NCBI RefSeq assembly: GCF_014836595.1
Contig: NZ_JACSQO010000007.1
Coordinates: 124,001-188,000, forward strand
Reading direction: 5' to 3'
DNA from: Psychrobacillus faecigallinarum
GTDB lineage: Bacteria > Bacillota > Bacilli > Bacillales_A > Planococcaceae
DNA length: 64,000 nt
Position 1 is the first letter of the stretch. Every line of letters starts with the position of its first letter. The notes beneath the pieces were generated by a model. It did not search any database and had not been told where the DNA came from. It saw only the letters and a list, made by a program, of their open reading frames with translations. A program made the translations under genes and the position numbers. This document shows positions 37,101 through 46,855 of this stretch, one piece after another.

Positions 37101-37234
37101 TATATAAAGCATATTTTGATCTCTGTTATAATTTTTATTTAGCTTTTCACGCAATTGCTTTTCAAGGTGCTTAGGAGCTTAGTTTTTCGCAAGCCTTGCA
37201 ATGCAAAAATCTTGTATACTCAGCTCTAGGTCTA

Positions 37235-37801
37235 TTATTTAATATAGCTAAAATTTTCTAAAGGATAAATTGTCATGTTCACCTTTCCTAAAACGATATC
37301 AATAGGTACAAATCCGACACTGGGATTTCTGCTATCGTTGCTGAAACGCCGATTGTCACCTAGGACGAACAAGGAACCCTCTGGTACGACTACTTCTCCC
37401 AAATATTCTTCAAGTGTAAAGTCCTCCGTGAGCGTGCCATTATCTAATAACTCTTTTTTAAATTCATCTAAATATGGCTCATCGAACTTAGTCCCGTTTA
37501 TTAAAAGCTCATCGTTTTTATAAGAAATATGGTCTCCAGGAATGCCTATAACTCGCTTAATATAATTAGTGTCCGCATCCACTTTAAAAACAATTACATC
37601 AAATCGCTCGTAGTCACTTAATTTCGGCCCTATTTTATTGACCATGACTTTGTCACCACTTTCAAAAGTGGGGAGCATAGAGGCACCTTCTACTTCGATA
37701 GGTGTAAACAAAAAATATCGAATTCCAAAAGCAAATATAACAGCAATTCCAATCGCTCTAAACCACTCCCAAAACTCACTTTTACCATTCATCTCTTTCA
37801 A
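37235..37801 (-). CDS. lepB: Type I signal peptidase
   Basis: Membrane-bound SipS/LepB-type protease that removes signal peptides. 188 aa, one N-terminal membrane helix (about 14-32) then the extracytoplasmic catalytic domain. Nucleophile S41 in EGASMLPT and general base K82 in NYIKRVIGIPGD; GDNRRFSNDSRNPSVG is the family box. The TTG at 37801 has GAGGG 6 nt upstream; the ATG at 37792 has only a close-set GAAAGAG. Monocistronic. Confidence 0.95.
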   Translation of the reverse strand: MKEMNGKSEFWEWFRAIGIAVIFAFGIRYFLFTPIEVEGASMLPTFESGDKVMVNKIGPKLSDYERFDVIVFKVDADTNYIKRVIGIPGDHISYKNDELLINGTKFDEPYLDEFKKELLDNGTLTEDFTLEEYLGEVVVPEGSLFVLGDNRRFSNDSRNPSVGFVPIDIVLGKVNMTIYPLENFSYIK

Positions 37802-37887
37802 ATTATTCCCTCACATTCTTCCATTATTATTTGCTTTATTTTACCATGAAAATATAAATTATAGAAAAAATAACCTGTTTGAGTACA

Positions 37888-38790
37888 TTATTGATATTGG
37901 TTAAGCAATTTGAAAAACTTCACAGTAAAATCATGAAATACCTTCTCAGATGGGGATAAATCCCTCGTGACCGGGCTAATCATGCCAACTGTTCTTTGAA
38001 GAGGAGGAGAATACAGTGGGATCTTAACCGTAAACCTAGGAATAGAGTCATAAAAGGTGCTATCAGGCAAAAGTGTTATACCGATCCCAGCGGCAACCAA
38101 TCCCTTAATAGCATCCATGTCCTCACCCTCTGAGGAACTTTTAGGTGTAAATCCAAGTGAATTACATGCGTCTATTATAATCTTATGTAATACAAATCCC
38201 TTAGGGAATAAAACAAAGTCCTCATTTCGCAAATCAATCAAGGGAACCTTCTCCTTCTTTGCTAAAGGGTGATTTACAGGAACTAGCACGGAAAAGTTTT
38301 CCGTAAACAATATGGTGGTATTAATAGAATAATCTTTCGGAGGGAGCGGTCCTAAAAATGCTATATTAATTTCTCGATTTTTTACTGCATCTATTAAATA
38401 ATCATAAGAGCCTTGTCTTAATTGGAAAGCCACATTCGGATGCTCTTTTTTAAAGGCAGAAATAACGGTCGGTAATAAATGGCCGGCTAAACTAGTGGGG
38501 AAACCGATTTTAATAGTCCCTTTTTCAGGATCCAAATATTCGTCAATTTGTTTTTTTGCATAGTCTATAGCTTGAAGAGCTGAAAGGCTATGCTCTAAAA
38601 AGATCTTCCCTATTGGTGTCAATTTAACATTGCGACCTATTCGCTCAAATAATTCTACTCCCAACTCATTCTCTAAATTAGCTATTTGTCTGCTAACCGC
38701 AGACTGAGCAACATGTAAATGTATCGCCGCTTCCGAAATATGTTCTCGTTCTGCGACTTCTTTAAAGTATCTTAATTGCCTTATTTCCAT
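37888..38790 (-). CDS. gltC: LysR-type activator of glutamate synthase, GltC
   Basis: Transcription activator of the glutamate synthase genes, 300 aa. N-terminal HTH (ISEAAIHLHVAQSAVSRQIANLENELG) and C-terminal effector domain. The sequence is very close to Bacillus subtilis GltC as I remember it (EIRQLRYFKEVAEREHISEA, DYAKKQIDEYLDPEKGTIK, GEDMDAIKGLVAAGIGITLL). Divergent from gltB with a 120-bp shared control region, the classic LysR layout. In Bacillus, GltC responds to 2-oxoglutarate and glutamate. Confidence 0.95.
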   Translation of the reverse strand: MEIRQLRYFKEVAEREHISEAAIHLHVAQSAVSRQIANLENELGVELFERIGRNVKLTPIGKIFLEHSLSALQAIDYAKKQIDEYLDPEKGTIKIGFPTSLAGHLLPTVISAFKKEHPNVAFQLRQGSYDYLIDAVKNREINIAFLGPLPPKDYSINTTILFTENFSVLVPVNHPLAKKEKVPLIDLRNEDFVLFPKGFVLHKIIIDACNSLGFTPKSSSEGEDMDAIKGLVAAGIGITLLPDSTFYDSIPRFTVKIPLYSPPLQRTVGMISPVTRDLSPSEKVFHDFTVKFFKLLNQYQ

Positions 38791-38819
38791 AGTTTTCTCC
38801 TAACCTATCTCAAAAGTAG

Positions 38820-38852
38820 ATTGTTTATATCCAAATTATATATTGTTTATAT
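38820..38852. promoter_or_regulatory. Direct repeat in the gltC-gltB control region
   Basis: ATTGTTTATAT occurs at 38820-38830 and again at 38842-38852, 22 bp apart (two helical turns), between the divergent starts. Candidate GltC contacts; also overlaps possible promoter elements. Confidence 0.45.
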
Positions 38853-38910
38853 TATTTTGAAAACATACAATGTTCCTAACACACTTTTTTGGAAAATGGA
38901 GGTCGATTAC

Positions 38911-41900
38911 ATGACATTTCACCAGCTACCGAAAGCACAGGGCATGTATAATCCAGAATTAGAACATGACGCCTGTGGGATAGGTTTATATGCAAATATA
39001 AAAGGAACACCAACACATGATATAGTGAAAAAAGGTTTAGAAATGTTATGTCGTTTGGATCATCGTGCTGGAAAAGGTAGTGATGGTCAAACGGGAGATG
39101 GAGCAGGTCTCATGGTACAAATCCCAGATGTTTTTTTTCGGGTAGTTTGTAGCCAATGGGAAATCCCGGAAAAAGGACAGTATGGGGTAGGTATGTTGTT
39201 TTTTACAGAGGCGGATGAAGAAAGACAAGCGATAGAACAAAGAATAAATGATACCATTTTCGCCGAAGGTCAGGAACTTATAGGGTGGAGGACAGTCCCG
39301 ACAGATAAAAGTATGTTGAGTGATTCAGCTAGAAATACTGCACCTGTAGTGCGGCAAGTATTTATTAAAGCTAAAAGTCTTCCTGACTCTTTATCCTTTG
39401 AACGGAAGTTATATGTTATTAGGAAACAGATAGAGCATTGGGCACAACAAGAAGCTAAAAAATTCTACTGTGCAAGTCTTTCAAGTCAAACAATAGTTTT
39501 TAAAGGAATGCTGACTCCTAAAGAAGTAGATCAGTTTTATGTGGATTTACAAGACGAGCTTTTTACTTCTGCTTTTTCACTAGTGCATTCTCGATACAGC
39601 ACTAATACATTCCCTAGCTGGGAGCGTGCACACCCAAATCGCTATATTGTTCACAATGGTGAAATAAACACACTACGCGGTAATGTCAATTGGATGAAAG
39701 CTCGTGAGCAACAGTTTGTTTCAGATGCCTTTGGTGATGATTTAGGAAAAATCCTTCCTATTATTGATCCTTCTGGAAGTGATTCATCTATGCTCGATAA
39801 TGCATTTGAATTTTTTGTATTAGCTGGGAGATCTCCGGCACATACAGCTATGATGCTTATTCCGGAACCGTGGACTGAGAATCCTCATATTTCTCAAGAG
39901 AAAAAAGCATTTTATGCTTATCACAGCTCTTTAATGGAGCCTTGGGATGGACCAACAGCTATCTCGTTTACAAATGGCAAGCAGATAGGTGCTATTCTAG
40001 ATCGTAATGGGTTGAGACCAGCTCGTTATTACGTGACAAAAGATGACTACATTATATTTTCTTCAGAAGTCGGAGTAGTAGATATCGAAGAAGATAATAT
40101 TCTTTATAAGGAGCGTCTAAGTCCTGGAAGAATGCTTTTAATAGATTTGGAGCAGGGAAGAATTATATCCGATGAAGAAATTAAGTCAGAAATGGCGATG
40201 GCTCAGCCTTATCAGCAATGGTTAGAAGACTATCAACAAAAGATATTAGTAAATGAAGAAAACATAGAAAATCTTGATGGCCTGTTATTTCGTCAAAAGG
40301 CTTTTGGCTATACGTATGAAGACATTCACAAATATATGCTGCCAATTGCAATAGAGGGAAAAGATCCTATTGGTTCTATGGGGAATGATACCCCGTTAGC
40401 TGTATTGTCAGATAGACCGCAATCCCTTTTCAATTATTTTAAGCAGTTGTTTGCTCAAGTTACCAATCCACCAATAGATTCAATACGGGAGCATATTGTT
40501 ACATCCACCATGACATTGCTTGGTGCAGAAGGCGATCTGCTTACCCCTGGAGAAGTTAATGCGAAGCGAATATATTTGGATACACCAGTTTTAACTAATG
40601 GGCAACTTCAAGAAATAAAGGATTTGAAGGATGAAAGCTTTCAAAGTGGTATTATTTACATTAATATGTCTGAAGATTTGGAAAAAGATTTCCGAAGAAT
40701 CTCTAAAAAAGCAGACGAACTGATAGAACAGCGAATCTCTTTAATCATTTTGTCTGATAAATCTCTAAATCAGTCTCAACCAACTATTCCGATTTTATTG
40801 GCAGCTAGTCATTTACACCAACACTTGCTTCGAACAGGTAATCGAACGAAAGTTAGCATTTTAGTGGAATCTGGGGAGTCAAGAGAGGTTCATCAGTTTG
40901 CTGCACTTATTGGATATGGGGTAGATGCGATTAATCCATATCTTGCATATGCGACCATTGCAGAAGCTATACAAAATGGACACTTAGAATGCAACTATCA
41001 CGATGCTATAACTAAGTATAGTAAGGGGATAGCAGAAGGTGTCGTAAAAGTCATGTCTAAAATGGGTATTTCCACTGTACAAAGCTACAGAGGGGCACAG
41101 ATATTCGAAGCGGTAGGTATTAGCAAAGATGTAATTGAGAATTATTTCACAGGCACTGTGTCTCAGCTTGGTGGGATTGACATAGAAACGATTAGAGAAG
41201 AGGCAATTCGTAGACATATACTAGCGGTCGAATCTACTGTGGATGCTTTAGATTCAGGGAGTGATTTTCAATGGAGAAGCACTGGCGAGCATCATGCCTT
41301 TAATCCAAAGACAATTCACACACTTCAATGGGCAACGCGAAGAGGAGACTACGGACTTTATCGTCAGTATGCAGAAATGGCAAATGAAGAGCGAATAGGC
41401 TTTTTACGAAACCTACTGACATTTAAGAAGGGAACAAAGAAAATCACATTAGATGAAGTTGAATCTGTAGATTCCATTGTGAAGAGGTTTAAGACAGGGG
41501 CTATGTCCTTTGGTTCACTAAGTCAGGAAGCGCATGAAACTTTAGCAATTGCAATGAATCGTCTTGGAGGCAAGAGTAACAGCGGAGAGGGTGGAGAACA
41601 TCCTAATCGTTATGTAATAGATGCTAATGGGGATAACCGACGTAGTTCTATCAAGCAGATTGCTTCAGGTCGTTTTGGTGTAAATAGTCACTATTTAGTA
41701 GAGGCAGATGAGCTTCAGATAAAAATGGCTCAAGGCGCTAAACCAGGTGAAGGCGGTCAACTTCCAGGCAATAAAGTATATCCATGGGTAGCAGATGTCA
41801 GAGGATCCACAACTGGAGTGGGATTGATATCCCCACCTCCACATCATGATATTTATTCCATCGAGGATATGGCCCAACTCATTCATGATTTAAAAAATGC

Positions 41901-43443
41901 AAATAGATCTGCGAGAATTAGTGTGAAGCTCGTTGCCAAATCGGGAGTAGGAACAATTGCTGCGGGTGTTGCAAAAGGCTCTGCAGACGTAATTGTAATT
42001 AGTGGATACGACGGTGGAACGGGAGCTTCTCCAAAAACAAGCATTAAGCATACAGGATTACCTTGGGAGCTAGGACTTGCTGAAGCACATCAAACGTTAA
42101 TGCTAAATGGCTTACGAAATAAAGTGGTTTTGGAAACCGACGGCAAACTGATGACTGGAAAGGATGTAGTAATGGCTGCTTTGTTAGGAGCAGAAGAATT
42201 TGGCTTTGCTACAGCGCCTCTAATCGTATTAGGCTGTGTCATGATGCGTGCCTGTCATATGGACACTTGTCCAGTAGGGATAGCAACGCAAAATCCTGAG
42301 CTAAGAGACAAATTTAGTGGTTCTGCTGATTTTGTCGTTAACTTTATGAGGTTTGTGGCAGAGGAAGTAAGAGAGTATATGGCATTGCTTGGATTTAGAA
42401 CAGTTGATGAAATGGTAGGAAGAACTGACCTACTTGAAGTTAGTGATCGAGCAAAATCTCATTGGAAAGCTCAGCAACTAGATCTCTCTGTCCTACTATA
42501 CCAAGTGAGTGGAGACAGAACATGTAAACAAAAACAAGATCATCAGCTCGAAAAGTCATTTGACATTAGGGAGCTTATGCCTCAAGTGGAAAAAGCTATT
42601 ATAAATAGAACAAAGGTTGATCTACAATATAAGATTGCTAATACTGATCGAGTTGTCGGTACCATTATTGGAAGTGAAATCTCCAAAAAATACGGGGCAA
42701 GAGGTCTGCCAGATGATTCAATTACTTTAAGATTCAATGGTGCTGCCGGTCAGAGCTTTGGTGCATATATTCCACAAGGAATGACAATGTTTGTAGAGGG
42801 AGATGTAAACGACTACTTTGGCAAAGGAATTTCTGGAGGAAAGCTAGTTGTTACTTCTCCATTATCAGGAACTTCAGAACAAAATGTTATCGCTGGAAAT
42901 GTGGCGCTATATGGAGCTACTGATGGAGCAGTGTTCATTAACGGCCGAGCTGGTGAACGTTTTGCTGTAAGGAATAGTGGTGCAGACGTGGTTGTTGAAG
43001 GGATAGGTGACCATGGTTGTGAGTATATGACGGGCGGTCGTGCAGTTATCCTTGGGGACGTAGGCAAAAATTTTGGAGCAGGTATGTCCGGTGGTATCGC
43101 TTATGTATTGGTTGAAGATATAGAGCAGTTCAAATTTAAGTGTAATAAAGAAATGATTGGATTTGAGAAACTTCAATCTAAAGAAGAGACTCATAGTGTA
43201 AGACAGCTAATCATGGATCATTACTATTATACAAGAAGCACAAAAGCAATGAATATTTTAGACAATTGGAATGAAATGGTGCAAAAAGTAGTCAAGGTTG
43301 TACCTAATGATTATAAAATGATGCTAGAAAAAATTGCTGCATTTAAAAAAGATGGATTAACAGAAGATGATGCAGCGATGAAAGCCTTCCTTTCAACCTC
43401 TACAAAACAAGTAGAAAAGAAAGCTACACTTATCAAAAAATAA
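38911..43443 (+). CDS. gltB: Glutamate synthase large (alpha) subunit
   Basis: NADPH-dependent glutamate synthase, 1510 aa (named gltA in Bacillus subtilis). Makes two glutamates from glutamine and 2-oxoglutarate. A short propeptide precedes Cys22 (HDACGIG), the glutaminase nucleophile that becomes the N-terminus. Then come the central domain, the FMN synthase domain with GGTGASPKTSIKHTGLPWELG, the 3Fe-4S cysteines C1109, C1115 and C1120, and the C-terminal GxGxG beta-helix. ATG 38911 follows GGAGGT; a longer frame starting at 38776 runs through the promoter region and is not used. Confidence 0.97.
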   Translation: MTFHQLPKAQGMYNPELEHDACGIGLYANIKGTPTHDIVKKGLEMLCRLDHRAGKGSDGQTGDGAGLMVQIPDVFFRVVCSQWEIPEKGQYGVGMLFFTEADEERQAIEQRINDTIFAEGQELIGWRTVPTDKSMLSDSARNTAPVVRQVFIKAKSLPDSLSFERKLYVIRKQIEHWAQQEAKKFYCASLSSQTIVFKGMLTPKEVDQFYVDLQDELFTSAFSLVHSRYSTNTFPSWERAHPNRYIVHNGEINTLRGNVNWMKAREQQFVSDAFGDDLGKILPIIDPSGSDSSMLDNAFEFFVLAGRSPAHTAMMLIPEPWTENPHISQEKKAFYAYHSSLMEPWDGPTAISFTNGKQIGAILDRNGLRPARYYVTKDDYIIFSSEVGVVDIEEDNILYKERLSPGRMLLIDLEQGRIISDEEIKSEMAMAQPYQQWLEDYQQKILVNEENIENLDGLLFRQKAFGYTYEDIHKYMLPIAIEGKDPIGSMGNDTPLAVLSDRPQSLFNYFKQLFAQVTNPPIDSIREHIVTSTMTLLGAEGDLLTPGEVNAKRIYLDTPVLTNGQLQEIKDLKDESFQSGIIYINMSEDLEKDFRRISKKADELIEQRISLIILSDKSLNQSQPTIPILLAASHLHQHLLRTGNRTKVSILVESGESREVHQFAALIGYGVDAINPYLAYATIAEAIQNGHLECNYHDAITKYSKGIAEGVVKVMSKMGISTVQSYRGAQIFEAVGISKDVIENYFTGTVSQLGGIDIETIREEAIRRHILAVESTVDALDSGSDFQWRSTGEHHAFNPKTIHTLQWATRRGDYGLYRQYAEMANEERIGFLRNLLTFKKGTKKITLDEVESVDSIVKRFKTGAMSFGSLSQEAHETLAIAMNRLGGKSNSGEGGEHPNRYVIDANGDNRRSSIKQIASGRFGVNSHYLVEADELQIKMAQGAKPGEGGQLPGNKVYPWVADVRGSTTGVGLISPPPHHDIYSIEDMAQLIHDLKNANRSARISVKLVAKSGVGTIAAGVAKGSADVIVISGYDGGTGASPKTSIKHTGLPWELGLAEAHQTLMLNGLRNKVVLETDGKLMTGKDVVMAALLGAEEFGFATAPLIVLGCVMMRACHMDTCPVGIATQNPELRDKFSGSADFVVNFMRFVAEEVREYMALLGFRTVDEMVGRTDLLEVSDRAKSHWKAQQLDLSVLLYQVSGDRTCKQKQDHQLEKSFDIRELMPQVEKAIINRTKVDLQYKIANTDRVVGTIIGSEISKKYGARGLPDDSITLRFNGAAGQSFGAYIPQGMTMFVEGDVNDYFGKGISGGKLVVTSPLSGTSEQNVIAGNVALYGATDGAVFINGRAGERFAVRNSGADVVVEGIGDHGCEYMTGGRAVILGDVGKNFGAGMSGGIAYVLVEDIEQFKFKCNKEMIGFEKLQSKEETHSVRQLIMDHYYYTRSTKAMNILDNWNEMVQKVVKVVPNDYKMMLEKIAAFKKDGLTEDDAAMKAFLSTSTKQVEKKATLIKK

Positions 43444-43627
43444 AGTAATTTGACTCCTTTATGGAAGAGATTCGGGCTCAAATAGGATAGCACTACGTAA
43501 GGCACTTTTGGTAGAGCTGATCAGAGTAAGTAATAGTTTTACAATGCTCACTGTGACATCTAAAGATGTCTAATTATCGAGTGGAGAAGGCAAACAGTGC
43601 GGTACTAAGGAAAGGAGGAATTTTTAT

Positions 43628-45109
43628 ATGGGTAAACCAACTGGTTTTATGGAATATCAACGAGAAAAAGGAAAGGAAGTCGCACCTCTAAAACGTATAA
43701 AAAACTGGGGGGAATACGCTTATAAACTTTCTGATGAGTCTCTTCGCAAGCAAGGAGCACGTTGTATGGATTGTGGTACTCCATTTTGCCATATGGGAAT
43801 CGAGATCAGAGGTGCAACTACGGGCTGTCCAATAAATAACTTAATACCAGAATGGAACGATTTAGTTTACCGAGGGAAATGGCAGGAAGCATTAAATCGA
43901 TTAATGATGACAAATAATTTCCCAGAGTTTACAGGTCGAGTATGCCCGGCACCTTGTGAGGGCTCATGCACATTAGCTATAACAGATCCTGCAGTTTCTA
44001 TTAAGAATATCGAAAGAACGATCATAGACAAAGGATTTGAAAATGGGTGGATTACTCCAAGAATTCCTACGATTAGAACTGGAAAAAAAATAGCCGTTAT
44101 TGGTTCTGGTCCTGCTGGTTTAGCTAGTGCAGACAATTTAAACCAAGTAGGCCACTCTGTTACGGTTTATGAACGTGCGGACCGTGCAGGCGGGCTGTTG
44201 ATGTATGGTATTCCGAATATGAAACTAGAAAAAGAAATAGTAGAAAGAAGAGTCCACCTGCTTCAGCAGGAAGGTATTGATTTCATTTTAAATACAGAGG
44301 TTGGAAGGGATATTACTGCTGAGGAGCTAAAACTTCAATATGATGCAGTTATCCTTTGCATCGGGGCACAAAAACAACGTGCACTTCATATGGAGGGTAG
44401 TAATGCAGAGGGAGTTTATTTAGCAATGGACTATTTAACTTCTACAACAAAGAGCTTGTTAGATTCAAATTTCGCTGACGGTCAATTTATTAACACGAAG
44501 GGGAAGGATGTTATTGTAATTGGTGGAGGAGATACAGGTGCAGACTGTGTAGCTACAGCTATCCGTCAAAACTGTCGTAGTGTAGTTCAGTTTGGAAAAC
44601 ATCCACAGCTTCCAGCATCCCGTGCAGAGGATAACCAATGGCCTACAGATCCGAATATTTTTAAACTGGAATATGCGTACGAGGAAGCTAATGCAAAATA
44701 TGGAAAAGACCCTAGAGAATATTTAATTCAAACGAAAAAAATGATTAAAGACAAGGATGGTAGGCTAAAGGAGCTTCATACAATCCAAATGGAAAAAATC
44801 CTTGGTGAGGACGGATTTTATTTCTTTAAAGAAGTTCCAGGTTCGGAAAAGATTTGGCCTGCGCAATTTGTTTTTGTAGCAATAGGATTTGAAGGACCAG
44901 AGACTTCTTTAACTGAACAATTTGGAGTAAAGGTTTTGAACAAAAGGATTGCTGCTTCAGCTAAAGATTATACTACAAATGTAGAAGGTGTATTTGCAGC
45001 AGGTGATGCGAGAAAGGGCCAAAGTTTAATCGTTTGGGCAATTAAAGAAGGTCAAGAGGTAGCAAAAAGAGTGAATGACTATGTAACGAATAAAGCAGTT
45101 GTTAGATAA
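43628..45109 (+). CDS. gltD: Glutamate synthase small (beta) subunit
   Basis: NADPH-oxidising FAD subunit, 493 aa (gltB in Bacillus subtilis). N-terminal cysteine clusters CMDCGTPFCHMG, GCPINN and VCPAPCEGSC bind 4Fe-4S. FAD motif VIGSGPAGLASADNL, NADPH motif VIGGGDTGADCV, and the GVFAAGDARKGQSLIVWAI ending. SD AAAGGAGGAA. It is 184 nt after gltB, a long gap containing a small hairpin (GACATC-TAAA-GATGTC, 43556-43571). Confidence 0.96.
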   Translation: MGKPTGFMEYQREKGKEVAPLKRIKNWGEYAYKLSDESLRKQGARCMDCGTPFCHMGIEIRGATTGCPINNLIPEWNDLVYRGKWQEALNRLMMTNNFPEFTGRVCPAPCEGSCTLAITDPAVSIKNIERTIIDKGFENGWITPRIPTIRTGKKIAVIGSGPAGLASADNLNQVGHSVTVYERADRAGGLLMYGIPNMKLEKEIVERRVHLLQQEGIDFILNTEVGRDITAEELKLQYDAVILCIGAQKQRALHMEGSNAEGVYLAMDYLTSTTKSLLDSNFADGQFINTKGKDVIVIGGGDTGADCVATAIRQNCRSVVQFGKHPQLPASRAEDNQWPTDPNIFKLEYAYEEANAKYGKDPREYLIQTKKMIKDKDGRLKELHTIQMEKILGEDGFYFFKEVPGSEKIWPAQFVFVAIGFEGPETSLTEQFGVKVLNKRIAASAKDYTTNVEGVFAAGDARKGQSLIVWAIKEGQEVAKRVNDYVTNKAVVR

Positions 45110-45114
45110 TCATG

Positions 45115-45148
45115 TGAGAGACCTTGGGATGGGTCTCTCGATTTTTTT
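45115..45148 (+). terminator. Terminator of the glt operon
   Basis: Stem GAGAGACC with GGTCTCTC (45116-45123 and 45131-45138 region), then GATTTTTTTG. Confidence 0.9.
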
Positions 45149-45255
45149 GTACTACATTTCATCGTGTTATCATATTAGCATACTAAAGTTTTTCTTTTAT
45201 TTTCTGTCAACTGATGGCATAATAAAGTAATACTAGAACTGGGGGTAGTAACAGC

Positions 45256-45876
45256 ATGATTGGTATTATAGATTATGGAGCAGGAAATTTACATAGTGTA
45301 GTAAAGGCAATTACTCAGCTTGGTTATCAGATTAAGCTTATTACTAAACCTAGTGACCATGACGATCTAATAGATAAGCTAATTCTGCCAGGGGTAGGAA
45401 ATGCAAAGGTAGCTATGAATGTTTTAAATGAGACAGGCTTAAGTGATTATTTACGAACAGAGGTTGCCAAGGGGACACCGCTTTTGGGAATTTGCTTAGG
45501 AATGCAACTTCTTTTAGAAACTAGTGAAGAGGGAGATGTACCATGTTTAGGATTTCTACCCGGAACAGTTCCATTGTTTGGTGAAGAGGCTGAAAAGGTT
45601 CCTCATATGGGATGGAATCAAGTGAAGGATGTTCAAAATCATTTCTTGTTTCAGGATATTCCAGAAAGCACAGATTTCTATTTTGTTCATTCGTATTACG
45701 CAGAGCCTAGGATGGAGCAACACGTCATAGGTGTGACTAATTATGGACCCGACTTTGCGTGTGCAATAGGAAATAAGCAAGTGATGGGTGTACAGTTTCA
45801 TCCAGAAAAAAGCGGTAAGTATGGCATTCAATTACTAGACAATTACTGCAAGCAAGGAGTTAGACAGCATGCTTAG
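45256..45876 (+). CDS. HisH-like glutamine amidotransferase subunit
   Basis: Class I glutaminase, 206 aa, expected to pass ammonia to the HisF partner encoded next. Triad: Cys in LLGICLGMQLL, His and Glu in VQFHPEKSG. The N-terminus IGIIDYGAGNLHSV and the HMGWNQV segment are typical of HisH. No other his gene is nearby, so this could be normal IGP synthase or a paralogue for another pathway. SD GGGGGT; overlaps the HisF-like gene by 8 nt. Confidence 0.85.
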   Translation: MIGIIDYGAGNLHSVVKAITQLGYQIKLITKPSDHDDLIDKLILPGVGNAKVAMNVLNETGLSDYLRTEVAKGTPLLGICLGMQLLLETSEEGDVPCLGFLPGTVPLFGEEAEKVPHMGWNQVKDVQNHFLFQDIPESTDFYFVHSYYAEPRMEQHVIGVTNYGPDFACAIGNKQVMGVQFHPEKSGKYGIQLLDNYCKQGVRQHA

Positions 45877-46642
45877 AAAAAGAATTGTTCCTGCAATAGA
45901 TGTTTTAGGTGACAAAGCGGTAAAGTATGTACAATTTAGAAACCCTACAATAATTGGTGATCCAGCAGAGCTAGGGAAGAAATATTCAGAAGACGGCGCG
46001 GATGAGTTAATCTATTTAGATACCACCGCTTCATTAAAAAACCAAGATTTGAAAATAGATTGGATACGTCGAGTTGCAGAGCAGGTGTATATACCTTTTT
46101 CTGTAATAGGCGGTGTTAGAACAATAGATGATTTCAAGAGGCTTCTTCGCGCTGGCGCTGATAAGGTAGGGGTCAACTCAGCTGCCGTACAAAGACCAGA
46201 GCTTTTAAGAGAAGCAGCGGATATATTTGGTAAACAATGTGTAGTGTTGGGACTTGATGCCATGCCAATTTATAATGACGATAAGGAAATTGTGAGATGG
46301 GAAGTATATACACATTCTGGACACGAGAAAACGGGAATGGATGTAGTGGAGTGGGCGCAACAAGCAACCGATCTTGGAGCTGGTGAGATTATTTGCACAA
46401 GTATTCATAAGGATGGCATGAAAAATGGTTATGATGTGGAGCTGATCAAGTTACTCTCGGAAAAAGTAAATGTACCAATTATTGCTTCTGGTGGTGCGGG
46501 TAAATTAGAGCATATAGAAGAAGTGTTTGCTGCAGGAAAAGCGGACGCGGCACTAGTAGCTTCAATGATTCATTACGGAGATTATACTATTTCAGAGATT
46601 AAGGATTACCTGCAGGTGAAGGGTATTAATATGAGAATGTAA
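45869..46642 (+). CDS. HisF-like cyclase subunit
   Basis: TIM-barrel partner of HisH, 257 aa. In histidine synthesis HisF makes imidazole glycerol phosphate. The two catalytic Asp positions are kept (PAIDV and GLDAM), and ASGGAGKLEH and GKADAALVASM are normal. Several usually invariant places differ: PAIDVLGDKAVKYV for PCLDVxDGRVVKG, SVIGGVRT for VGGGIRS, and CTSIHKDGMKNGYD for LTSMDRDGTKxGYD. Together with the isolated location this hints at altered substrate. AAGGAG lies 9 nt before the ATG. Confidence 0.82.
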   Translation: MLRKRIVPAIDVLGDKAVKYVQFRNPTIIGDPAELGKKYSEDGADELIYLDTTASLKNQDLKIDWIRRVAEQVYIPFSVIGGVRTIDDFKRLLRAGADKVGVNSAAVQRPELLREAADIFGKQCVVLGLDAMPIYNDDKEIVRWEVYTHSGHEKTGMDVVEWAQQATDLGAGEIICTSIHKDGMKNGYDVELIKLLSEKVNVPIIASGGAGKLEHIEEVFAAGKADAALVASMIHYGDYTISEIKDYLQVKGINMRM

Positions 46643-46649
46643 AGTTAAA

Positions 46650-46692
46650 ATGACCTGTCTGTTGAACGATCTTGTTCACAGCAGGTCTTTTT
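46650..46692 (+). terminator. Terminator after the hisH/hisF-like pair
   Basis: Imperfect stem GACCTG...CAGGTC (46652-46657 with 46682-46687, plus inner TTGAAC/GTTCA pairing), then TTTTTG. Confidence 0.8.
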
Positions 46693-46727
46693 GCAGTATT
46701 TATTTGATAATCGGACGGAATTAAAAA

Positions 46728-46757
46728 AAGCTATCCAGCCATCCAAATGGATAGCTT
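46728..46757 (-). terminator. Terminator for the HAD hydrolase gene
   Basis: Stem AAGCTATCCA with TGGATAGCTT, then TTTTTAATT on the minus strand, about 100 nt after the gene. Confidence 0.75.
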
Positions 46758-46855
46758 GGGTAAAGGAAGTTTATGCATTTATTTAGCACTGCGCTAGCCA
46801 CAAAAATAGTAAGAGTAGCAAAGATTTATTAAAGGTTTTTTAAGACATTCTAAAT

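Noticed and set aside
38776..38910. N-terminal extension of gltB
   Set aside because: It runs through the gltC-gltB promoter region; ATG 38911 has an ideal SD and gives the normal propeptide before Cys22.
43446..43627. Small RNA or riboswitch between gltB and gltD
   Set aside because: Only a short hairpin is visible; no known motif or promoter/terminator pair.
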